Positions 10,501 through 18,376 of a stretch of 64,000 nt of DNA are shown here, in pieces. The stretch is from Morinoia aosen. Its lineage: Eukaryota > Arthropoda > Malacostraca > Amphipoda > Talitridae. Each line of letters opens with the position of its first letter. Position 1 is the stretch's first letter. The stretch is taken from positions 56,776,020 through 56,840,019 of the forward strand of contig CM059567.1 in NCBI GenBank assembly GCA_030386875.1, read 5' to 3'. Under the pieces are notes generated by a model, which worked only from the letters and a program-made list of their open reading frames with translations, searched no databases and was not told the DNA's origin. The position numbers and the translations under genes are program-made.

Positions 10501-13500
10501 GATGCCATTTATAATTTTAGTTTGAATTGTGCTTGAAATGTAATATGTTACTGCGACTCACTGTGCGGATCACTTGTTAGTGGTAACGGTGGTTAAACAA
10601 TTACAATAATAATAATAATAATAATAATTGCTCGAGAGAAAGTGGAAGTTGTACGGTCATAGTTTAAAAGTTGAAATATATTAATCATGGCAAGACTTGT
10701 ACTGTACCATCACCAGATCGACTTGTCGCGAACTAACGTTAATTAGATACAATAGAAATTTCATTTGCCTGCCATGAAAGAAATTCGAGCTGTAGCAATA
10801 GAAGTTTACAAAATTCAAATTAGACATCAAATTTGTTTGGTCTCCTCCGGGGTATAGGATAGGCTACAGGTTTGTTTGGTTAGTCTATGCTATGCTATGG
10901 AGACTGGCGCCTCCTTGAGGCACACTGGTAGCTTACCTCAGTTGTAGAAAGCTTTAGGAACTTTATATCTTTCATACCCATTTGTTTTTTAATTTTATGC
11001 CTTCTTTACTATCTCTTTTGTCTTTTTTCTATTGTTTTTTATTTTTGTTTTTGGGGGTTTTATCCTGTGTGTGAACACACCTTGTGCATAAATTTTCAGT
11101 TCTCTACAGTCTATGCTAAAATGGTGCCTTTCCTTTGCTTCTCTAGGTTGTCTTTGCTTGGATGAAGACGTAAACTAACTTAAATAATAATAAAAATCGT
11201 AATAATATAACAGTTTATTCGTTCGCCACAACAGAAACTTGACATGAATTCAATTAGCTCTCTAAACCTCAACTCTCACCTACTGTTAACTCCATACCGT
11301 CGGTGCGTGTAACATCACTGAGAGCTAACTTTCGTGGCAGCTCGTGTCTCAACGCGGTGGTGGAGGCCCGTGTGGCGCTGTGGGGGGAGCTGCCGCCCTC
11401 TGCACACTCCGAAAAAGCGGAGGACTTCGTGCTGAGCTTCTTGGAGAGCGACGTGCGCTCCATCTGGCCTAAAGGCTGGGTCACGGCGCGCCAGCTCTAC
11501 AGGCAGAGCGTGGCCGCGCACTCCTGCATCACGTGAGTTGTGTGTGGGCGCACACGCTCCGTCCGTCAGGTCTGGGTGTGGGTCTGGTGTGGGTGTGGCT
11601 TTGGGTCAGGTGTGGGTGTGGGTCTGGTGTCGGTGTGGGTGTGGGTCAAGTGTCGGTGTGGGTGTGGCTTTGCGTCAGGTGTTCATAGTTCAGAGTCAAG
11701 TGTCGTTGTAATAACTCGGTGCCATTTCATCGTCGATTTAAAATTATGCTCGTTTCTATCATATTTTAAGGAAAACCATCTCTTTCTCAAGGCACGACTC
11801 TGAATCTCGGCGGAAATCCTCCAAAAAATCCGCGGTGTCGACATCTCGAGCATCGGAAGCCTCCTCGTCTGCTGTGAAATCCACGACTGCCTCAAGCTCA
11901 AAGTCTGTCCCCAAAGCTGATATTTCGGCTCCACTTCCGCGCTCCTCAGACCCTTCTCCCAGCGTCAGTTCTGCCTCTGATGTTCGTCTTGCTACGAGTG
12001 TTGGTAGTGCTGCTAGTATAGCTCATACAAGCCCTGGCTCTGCTGCCCACAAAGTTTCCAATACTGTCGCTGTAGTCAAATGTGAAAGTGGCACCAATGT
12101 TCTTGAAAGCTCATCTAGTGTTCAAATTAGCTCTTCCGATGTCCGCACGGGTTCTTCCAGTGGTCAAGCAGGTTCCTCCAGTGGTCAAGCAGGTTCCTCC
12201 AGTGGTCACATGGGCTCTTCCAGTGGTCAAGCAGGTTCCTCCAGTGGTCACGCAGGTTCCTCTAGCGGTCATGCAGGTTCCTCTAATATTCACTCTAGCT
12301 CAAGCAATCGTAATTCTTCCAATGCCAATTCTGGAGATGCCTCCAAGACTTGCGTCTCTTCTGCACATACCAGCTCAAAGTCTATGGGTGCATCGTTTAC
12401 TGATACTGAACGTGGCTCAGTTCAGATGAACAATAACAGCTCAAAGCAAGGCCCATGCTCTTCTGACGCAACCTATGTGGATGAAAAGCGGGGCATCACA
12501 GAAACAAAGCCCTCTGAACAATCTGCGGCGTCTGATACCAACAGTATTCGGAGTACAAAACTAGTTACAAGCACCAGCTCCAACCATACCCCTGCCTCGT
12601 CTCCGGTATATGTGCCAAGCCACAAAACTAGTCCTCCATCTAGCAGTGGCTCTAAGAGACCTGATAGTTTTGAGAAAGTGGATTCCTCGAACAAAATTCC
12701 TCCCTATAAATCTGATTCTTCAAGTAAACATGATTCCCATCATCAAATACACTCTAACAATATCGACTTTACTTCCTTTGATGGTTCCAAGTCCAATGTT
12801 GGTTTTGGCATCTCCACAGAGCCAGTGCTCACTAGCGAGAATTTAGTCAAAGGTCTCTCTCCAAATCAGCCTTCAGCAGCATCTGCACGCCCCGAGCCAG
12901 CTTTACCGTCGAAAAAATCTCCCTCTAAAGTAGACGAGCCTAGCTTGGTGTCCAGTTCTTTCGCGACTAAAATGCCACCCACTGAAAAACGTATTGTGAA
13001 TGAACGGTTTGTTGAGGGTTTTGTTGCAGCAAGTGAAGGCTCACATGTGTCTAATTATACGGCGAAAAAGGTGGATTCTGGTAAAGTTTCTCAGTTTTTT
13101 GATCCTGAACTTGCTGCTGCTAAATCTATTTCCAGCCTTCCAAGTAAAATGAATAGCAATGATGATCCTTCTCAAAAATCAGGGAAACCTTTTTCCATTA
13201 AACTGACTCCTGAGACCAGCATTTCCATTAGCGTAAAGTCAACTTCCGACACCGTTACAAAATCGAAAACAAGCTCTTTGAAAAATTCTCCTGAAAATGT
13301 CACAATATCTCGTCCCCATCAGAGTTTAACGGGTCAGCCAGATAACCCTGGGAGTGAAAAAAGCCCCATGATAAGCTTGAAAAGTGTAGAAAGCATCAAC
13401 AAGATGTGTGGCCGTGCAGATGCACCTCTTGAATCTATTTCAGTGAAAAAATTTACGCACTCGTCGGCAAGTTCAAGAAGTAGTGATTCTGGAAAATCCG

Positions 13501-16500
13501 CTTCTCTCAAAAGTGCTCAACATGTTATTGACTTATCAAGCGATGATGAAAAGCCAGGAAAGGTTGAAACAAAAACGACTTCGCATTTGCATAAACCAAA
13601 ACGTGACGAAGAAACGCTATCAGGCAAAGGAAGTGGATACAAAAGTCACTCTCATCAGTCAGAGAAACCTGTTAGTGGTGCGCATAGTCATGTCAAACCA
13701 GGGAAGATGAGTGCAACTCGAGAAACACATTCTCATTCAGAGAAAGAGAGCGGATGCAATGAAAGTGATTATAGATCTGTAAAGCAAACTGAGGGACACA
13801 ACTTATCACGAAAATCGCACGCTGGTGGAGAACCACAAGCAGTTATGCCAAGTGGAAACACGGACGGTCATATTCATGCGGAAAGAGAGAGTGCTGCATC
13901 GTTGCCATTGAGCCAACACAAGGACGGCTCAAGCGGCCCTACCAGCACCATAACCTCCTCCAAACTCCAGGAGGAGATAGATGATGTCATGAACGAGCTG
14001 CTGCTTATTTCCAAACAGAAGCAGCAAGAGTCTCCTAAAAAAGAGGCTTACATGGAGACACCTGAATTCTCGGCAGCAACCAGCAGAGGTACGGTGTTTG
14101 ATGGTGAACTCTGCATGTTTTATTTTGCTTTTGGATTTTGTTTGTGCGTTCATGAACAAACCTTAGCTTTACTTTACCCTGTATTTTTAATAAATTTGAA
14201 ACAATAAATTTTAATTTATTGGAAATTTATTTAATGTACAACATATTATAGGATGATAAATGAAGTAGATATAACATTGAAAGAGAAAACATGCAATTAG
14301 CTTTTGGTTTTAATTCAGATGACTCAAATGAAAGTAAGGTATATGGTACTCTTTCTCTATCAATAGAAGCTTCCTTTATTATTTGCTCTCAAAGTGATGG
14401 GGCGAAAACATTCAATTTCCTAATTGCTTCTGCATTTATTTCAGCGCTTCCCAATATGGCCAACCCTCAAATGAGTGCTTCTGCCTCTAGTAATTTTGAG
14501 GATAAATCGCATCGCCAGACGGAAATTCCTAAGAAGAAGCTCTCTCCTTTGGAACGTCTTCAGAAAGAGCAACAGATTCTGGCATTAAAGAAAGAGTTGG
14601 AGGAACAGCAACGTCTGCAAAGCAGTCAGGCACAAAACTTGTCTGGCTTTGCTAAGAATCAAGCAAAAGCATATGAGTCAATGGCAAAATCTAGTAACAC
14701 ACCATCCAATGTAGTTGCCTCCGCGTCTGCTTCTAGTGCCAATGTGAGTAGTGGCAGCTACATTCACAAAAAATTCACCTCATGTTCACCTCCAAAATCC
14801 TCCCGCAGTGAAAGCGCGTTTGTTCCCTCGTCTGACCGGCCTGGTGTTTCCAGCCATTCTTCCGCCCCTAAAGGAAGCAGTTCAAGTAAATCCTCTTCGA
14901 CCTCCTCCCAGATGTCCCCAAAAGTGTTGGGTGGTCATAATCAAGTGTTGCAATCTAGTAGTCAGCGGTTTCCAAGCTCATCTGCCTCCGCTGTATCACT
15001 GCCAAGCGTTGCTCAGCGATCTGCTGACGTACCAGTTGGCTCATCTCAAACCTTTGTGGGATCTCAGAAACACAGCACAGAATCATCCTCCCACAGTGCG
15101 AGCGCTTTTTCACCACAGTTCTCTACGACCAGTCATATCCCCTCGAGTGCCGCATTATCTCTTCATGACCAATACCCGATGCCACCTAGAGCACCCGTCT
15201 CCAAACATCCATTCACCATTGCGACGCTGGCAACGTCTGCTGTACAGCAACAGGTACCCACCAACGTCCGTGGCGACTCGAGCTCTCAAGTGATCAGCTT
15301 ACATGACAGTGTTCCAGCCACGAGCTCGTCAAGCCACGTGTCTTCAAGCCGTAGCCACAAGAAGAGCTCTGGTAATGCTGCAAGCACCTATTCCAACTCC
15401 TCTCAAGGGAGCAGCAGTAGTTCTGTCTACCGCACAACCTCGCATATCAGTTCTTCACAAAGTCAGCCAGCTGCCTCTCTGCAGTACTCCAGCCACGCCT
15501 CCACTGCGCCAGCGCTGGCTGGGTTTGGACAGTCTCATAAAGATGCGAATGTGAGCAAAAATGGCATAGTGTCTGCTCACCATGATGACGGCAGTTCTTA
15601 CAAACCGAGGAAATCTGCCACAATCTCCAGTCCAACTAGGTGAGTTACCGTGTGGGTGTAAGCTACAATCTTTTTCTTACCTCATAATATCCTTGGTGTG
15701 TTTATTTATTTGTTTGGTGTCCGCTTCTTAAAAACAATATCTTTGATTTGAAGGATACTTAATGACCATATCTGTGATACTAGTTTCACCAGTTCAAAAG
15801 GACGCGAATATTTTAGTTGCGAGTACTATCAGGAAGCAGATATTTGTTTGTCATCCATATCTGGAGGATTCATACAGGGAAATATCGAAACCCGTCATTT
15901 TTGACAGACCGTATACACTAGTGCTATAATAATTGTGTAAAGTAGAATAATTGTTACAGCGTTTAGGAAGATACTGTGAATACGAGATCCTTAATATGAG
16001 AATTTATGGTCACTCGAACATTGGAGAATCGTAGAGGCGCGATTCTCGACAAGTTAGGTTTCATTTTTCGGTTTATCACTTATTATTGGCTGATGTATGG
16101 TTGTATTTCTAGCCATCGTTATGGTGAAGTTCTTGGCGAGGTTACTCAAATTTTGAACACAACCTCTGTTCAAGCGTCAGGAATTCGAAGGCATTAGTGG
16201 AAATATTTTCTAACATTACATGATAGTGTAAATTCTTATTTTAGAAAATTTTATGATTATTCACCCTCGTCGAATTTCGACACTGAGTTCCCATCTGCTC
16301 GCTTTCACTGTTAATGTTTAATATAGTTTTGTGATTTTTATTTCAGTGCTGAGAGTACTTTCGGGATGCTGTCTCTGCAGCAGCAACGGGAACTGCTGCT
16401 CAAGACTCACCAAATGCAGCAGCTGCAGCACCACGACTTGTGGTCGGCACAGCAGCCGCAACATCTCGCTGCTGCTGCTGCAAAGGTATTCAATATTTCT

Positions 16501-18376
16501 TGCTCAGATATCCCTCAGTTTTTATCGTTTTTCAAGTAAATGTTAGCTGCTGGCTGCATCGGAAATAAAAACCAGTGAGACCGACGGCGCTAACAGAACC
16601 CCGACGATATCTCAAACCTTTGTGGCATCCAACACCTATAATAATGTGTAATGAAAAGGTTAACTTGAGTTCAAATGCGAGAGATCCTGAATGTAATAGA
16701 TATGATTGAGATAGTGAAATCTAAAGTGATGGACCTGGACCTGTGCTCAGGAACTTCCTCGAAGATACCATCAGTTAAATGCGGCGAATAATTTCAAGAC
16801 TGAGTATCATGAATACTATCCTAACCTTGTTATTAAAGTCGCTTTGCATGCATAAAATTTTAAAAAAGGTAACTTTTTACCTTCCTCGAGAGATGCCATC
16901 CGGCCTAGCTTTGCACACGTAACATTTCAACAATATTTAGCTTTTTACCTTCCCCCTCACATGCCACCAACACTAGCTATTCATGATACATAACATTTCA
17001 AAAAAAGATTGAATTTTACTTTCCTCCTCAGTTGCCTCCCAGCCTAGCTTTGCATGCATAACATTTCGAAAAAGGCATCATTTTACCTCCCTGCCCAGTT
17101 GCCACCGAGCCCAGTGACCGGCTACTACCAGACCAAGGCGCCCGACAACGCGTCCGGAGGTGGTGGTGACCAGGTGGACCTGTTCTCAGCCACGCGTCTG
17201 GCGCCTCCACACCACCGCCTCGCCGCACACCCGCCGCTGCCTCATAACTTCTCGGTGAGGACTCCAGTAATACTGAGGCCGTTAAAGATATTTATAATAA
17301 CTACCAGGACTCGTGGAAATTCAACGGGTAATGTCATCGTTAGGGTAGGTGGATCCGTGAAAAATTCTGTCAACATTACCTATCCTAACCAATCAGTCAA
17401 TCAGACAGTAAGAACACCAACTCTTGAAATTTTAATTTTTAACAGATTTGGGTTCTCTTAGATGCAAGACACCCTCTAAACGGTCAGTTGCGGTTCTGTT
17501 GTGGTGGTAGGAGGTGCTATTCACGTAACAAAAAACTCCTAACTCCATAAAAAGAGCTCACCTGAAAAATCTTGTAAAATGGACTTAATGCAATTTTTGT
17601 CTGATCGACAGTTATCATAACCTATCCTATTCTCACTTATCCTTTTAATGTTACACTGAGAAATTTGGTGTAACATGATACTACAAGCTCTAATTACTTG
17701 AAGCGTAATGGATGGACTAACTCAGTAACTAAGGAAGGAACAAGCGGAATCATATGATACAGGTCGTACGGTATTCAATGAAAAGCCCTTTAATCGAAAT
17801 CAAACATTTCAAGTATTATTTTTTACGCTTAGGTTCAAATCTTTTTATTGACATCGACGCAAAAGCAAGGGCTTGCTATTCGTTATATTTGTACTGATAT
17901 GTATAACGTTAATCTTTTTGCTCAAAATTGAGGAACCCCTCAGGGGGATACAACTATTGTATCTATTGGAATTAGTACTCCCAGGGAGAAAATGTGAGGG
18001 CCCCAGCTAAGTATTAGGTAGGCCTTCTTTTTGTTGAAATATGCTTGTTGGCATGTTTTCAGCATCTACTACTTTCTTCTTCAACTTTGATGTTGTTTCT
18101 TAATCTTCCTTCTCAATTTACTGTTTCTATGCTCTTTCTGCATAGATTCCGCGTTCCCTTAACTCCGTACTAAATGTTACCTTCCTCCTTCCTCTCTTTG
18201 GATCGCCTTAAAGGCAGATAGGGAGGCGTAAACTAACTAATAATCTGATCTCAAAACGACACACTTTGTTACGATATTGTGAACTTCCAAAAAATATTAA
18301 CTCTCTTTTCTGTTCTCACCTTTTTCAGGGAAGCCATCGGAAAAGCAGCAGCTCCAATCAACGTCAGAAAAGGTAG
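7432..18376 (+). CDS. UBN: Ubinuclein (HIRA complex subunit) gene, 3' seven exons
   Basis: Spliced gene model with exons 7432-7521, 11341-11532, 11792-14088, 14445-15639, 16347-16485, 17099-17254 and 18329-18376. Every intron is GT-AG and every junction keeps codon phase, giving about 1371 visible residues. The family call rests on the segment across exons 1-2: a basic KKHF block, then SEKAEDFVLSFLESDV and WPKGWVTARQLY. This matches the ubinuclein block (RKKF, then a SAEDYLKSF-like stretch, WPKGW and ARxLF) that follows the middle domain. Known role: ubinucleins (UBN1/2, fly yemanuclein) bind HIRA and H3.3-H4 and support replication-independent nucleosome assembly in the nucleus. The rest is Ser-rich and disordered, with a SUMO-interaction-like motif, a short coiled coil and a Gln/Ala-rich tail. 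The N-terminal Hpc2/HUN region and the middle domain were not found, so the start lies upstream or in unrecognised exons. Confidence 0.87.
7522..7944. other. UBN: Ubinuclein intron, left of LINE
   Basis: Presumed intron. The open frames here carry no family signal. Confidence 0.5.
7945..7958 (+). repeat. LINE target-site duplication, left copy
   Basis: aattgctcgagaga, repeated exactly at 10626-10639 after the (AAT)n tail. Confidence 0.9.
7959..10457 (+). CDS. LINE reverse transcriptase-RNase H ORF fragment
   Basis: Open frame of 832 codons starting inside the element. The first codons of the longer frame come from the target-site duplication, so there is no genuine start. Order of parts: fingers region (APGHDDISYSMIKK), PNSYRPIALTSC, FFDLQKAYDTAW, GVPQGSILS, and the catalytic YVDD at about residue 272 of the frame counted from 7947. 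RNase H follows with the acidic set FFTDGS (about 571), AELCAIL, IVSDCRSAL and NERADEAAQ. The C-terminus has a CX2CX7HX4C knuckle (CLQCQVTVSVKHILTEC). The frame has no stop or frameshift, so insertion looks fairly recent. With the endonuclease lost it cannot be autonomous. Confidence 0.93.
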   Translation, partial: DNATVDASFTRYKERWEGRPLRLGGDNEAYNSPLTMSELKTALRTASDSAPGHDDISYSMIKKAHETFLPAVLSLFNKIWSQQEFPATWSLTIIIAILKAGKDPTSPNSYRPIALTSCLSKLLEKIVNRRLVWFLESTRKIVNIQSGFRKNRSTTDHLVTLSSHIASSITSKNHLVAVFFDLQKAYDTAWTSGILLKLQKYGIHGHLLAFLHNFMNNRKIRVRLQNVHSSTKSLRGGVPQGSILSCVCFLVAINDIADEIPQSVHRLLYVDDFVIYVSGKKPEFLKRQLQIAINHLTQWTATTGFQFSPSKTVTMHFCRTRGCLKASPELHLNNAVLPHVEQFKYLGLIFDSSLTWRPHIQSLKRSCSQHINLMKVISHTQYGADRQTLLRLYMGLLKPKLDYGSEAYSSACATLMKSLHTVQNSALRVATGAFKSSPILSLHAETGIKPLAYYLEIKIVNYYLRLLSDPAQQILSKIRCASGRLHANERSPKPFYLRLQTILRNYDISLECVAPESVSPIAPWVSPPIAVCSELADLHKRLLGAAPSRALFLDHFVRHSETAVFFTDGSRTEHDTAYAAVHGLNILAVKLPSVASVFTAELCAILSAVRGSRAVDTSMITIVSDCRSALQSMIKPCNTHPIITQILTLMTEIGKHYTLCWVPSHVGVAGNERADEAAQSATQRERQIRKGMPRGDFACAFKRLVHQNWNHDWREVTENKLREIKDTTQPFRTSCWTNREWEIKLCRLRIGHTLLTHEYLMNGTAPPQCLQCQVTVSVKHILTECQRYAALRRRYFGQSEVVMSELLGDSGPVELGGGLYRFLQEADLFYVI
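7959..10625 (+). mobile_element. I-clade-like LINE, 5'-truncated
   Basis: Non-LTR retrotransposon in the sense orientation inside the ubinuclein intron. It is bounded by a perfect 14-bp target-site duplication, aattgctcgagaga, at 7945-7958 and 10626-10639, so the body is 7959-10625. The 3' end is an (AAT)n tail rather than poly(A). Presence of RNase H plus a TAA/AAT tail fits the I/Nimb group better than Jockey. ORF1, the endonuclease and the 5' end are missing, the usual outcome of incomplete reverse transcription. Confidence 0.93.
10626..10639 (+). repeat. LINE target-site duplication, right copy
   Basis: Exact copy of 7945-7958. The first bases merge with the AAT tail, so the boundary could slide by up to three bases. 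Confidence 0.9.
10640..10974. other. UBN: Ubinuclein intron, right of LINE
   Basis: Nothing recognised. Confidence 0.45.
10975..11190 (+). repeat. Interspersed repeat family A, partial copy
   Basis: Contains gtgaacacaccttgtgcata, matching the copy at 1075-1280, and the family 3' end gacgtaaactaactt followed by an AAT-rich tail, matching 18225-18245. Confidence 0.6.
11341..11532 (+). CDS. UBN: Ubinuclein exon b (WPKGW signature)
   Basis: The acceptor is ttcgtggcag and the donor is atcac|gtgagt. It encodes the most diagnostic part of the gene: an SCLNAVVEARVALWGEL helix-like segment, then SEKAEDFVLSFLESDV, then WPKGWVTARQLYRQS and a terminal His-rich stretch. The WPKGW core and the acidic AEDF...FLE lead-in are what identify the family. 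The exon is GC-richer than the flanking intron. Confidence 0.88.
11533..11791 (+). repeat. UBN: Ubinuclein intron with GTGTGG-rich repeat
   Basis: Short intron. About 11572-11680 is a degenerate minisatellite of gtgtgggtgtgg and gggtcaggtgtgg units just downstream of the donor. G-runs near a 5' splice site can affect splicing, but no effect is shown here. Confidence 0.75.
11792..14088 (+). CDS. UBN: Ubinuclein exon c (large Ser-rich exon with SIM)
   Basis: The acceptor is tttctcaag and the donor is gcagag|gtacgg. It holds 765 whole codons and is very rich in Ser, Thr, Lys and Asp. Around 12149-12295 a 21-bp unit is repeated about seven times in frame, encoding GSSSG(Q/H)A heptads. At 13524-13550 the residues VIDLSSDDE form a classic hydrophobic-acidic SUMO-interaction-type motif. 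Near the 3' end (about 13970-14030) EEIDDVMNELLLISKQ looks like a short amphipathic helix. Reading straight past the donor gives a different C-terminus and a stop at 14207; I treat that as intron read-through, although intron retention cannot be excluded. Confidence 0.85.
14089..14444. other. UBN: Ubinuclein intron
   Basis: AT-rich intron between exons c and d. Nothing else recognised. Confidence 0.6.
14445..15639 (+). CDS. UBN: Ubinuclein exon d (coiled coil, Ser-rich)
   Basis: The acceptor is atttatttcag and the donor is aactag|gtgagt. The incoming G plus CG makes an Ala codon, so the frame matches exon c. After about 25 residues comes a predicted coiled coil (LSPLERLQKEQQILALKKEL onward, about 14545-14630). 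The remainder is low-complexity Ser/Ala/His/Gln sequence of the kind that makes up ubinuclein C-terminal halves. The frame is also open upstream of the acceptor to 14291, but that part reads as intron. Confidence 0.83.
15675..16020 (+). mobile_element. hAT-like foldback family fragment (inner half of left arm)
   Basis: Lies in the intron after exon d. It is colinear with 26078-26430 in the GCNA intron: ttggtgtccgcttctt, accatatctgtgatac, tagtttcaccagtt, then a cccgtcatttttgac-like segment. The copies are clearly diverged, so this is an older relic. Confidence 0.75.
16347..16485 (+). CDS. UBN: Ubinuclein exon e (Gln/Ala-rich)
   Basis: The acceptor is tttatttcag and the donor is gcaaag|gtattc. 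AG carried from exon d plus T gives Ser. It encodes SAESTFGMLSLQQQRELLLK, then QMQQLQHHDLW and ends in a poly-Ala run, a typical nuclear-protein Gln/Ala helix. It ends in phase 0, so exon f could be skipped without a frameshift. Confidence 0.8.
16870..17098 (+). repeat. 68-70 bp tandem repeats forming a 3' splice-site ladder
   Basis: Three full units begin near 16875, 16943 and 17012; a fourth begins near 17081 and runs into exon f. A partial older unit lies near 16840. Units read ttttacctt, a pyrimidine tract, tgcc(a/t)(c/t)c, cctagctttgcatgcat and aacatttc. Unit 3 has its own good acceptor, cctcctcag|ttgcctccc, at 17030-17031, nearly identical to the one assigned to exon f. Confidence 0.85.
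17099..17254 (+). CDS. UBN: Ubinuclein exon f (Pro/His-rich)
   Basis: The acceptor is cctgcccag and the donor is ttctcg|gtgagg. It holds 52 codons, phase 0 at both ends, starting LPPSPVTGYYQTKAPD and ending in a His/Pro-rich stretch. Its acceptor and first bases are the last member of a 68-70 bp tandem repeat in the preceding intron, so alternative acceptors may exist upstream, the best at 17030-17031. Confidence 0.8.
17265..17700 (+). mobile_element. hAT-like foldback family fragment (outer half of right arm)
   Basis: Lies in the intron after exon f and is colinear with about 29320-29940: aatgtcatcgtta, aaaattctgtcaacattac, ttgcggttct, and aatgttacactgag. It is the complementary part of the family to the fragment at 15675-16020. 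The two flank exons e and f but do not overlap in element coordinates. Confidence 0.7.
17930..18245 (+). repeat. Interspersed repeat family A, near-complete copy
   Basis: Begins with cccctcaggggg, continues through attagtactcccaggg, gtattaggtaggcc and catagattccgcgttccctt, and ends gtaaactaactaataat. The same order appears inverted at 23262-23598. About 310 bp, tail AAT-rich, no coding sequence. SINE-like in size, but I see no clear pol III box. Confidence 0.75.
18329..18376 (+). CDS. UBN: Ubinuclein terminal coding exon
   Basis: The acceptor follows a strong polypyrimidine tract (cacctttttcag). It encodes GSHRKSSSSNQRQKR and a TAG stop at 18374-18376, a short basic C-terminus. An alternative is a donor just before the stop (aaaag|gtagaa), which would make this an internal exon; the stop reading is simpler. 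No confident poly(A) signal lies close downstream. Confidence 0.65.
   Translation, partial: GSHRKSSSSNQRQKR

Noticed and set aside
15675-17700. Inverted repeats flanking two exons as a circular-RNA signal
   Set aside because: The two fragments come from opposite arms but from non-overlapping parts, so they would not pair with each other over any useful length.
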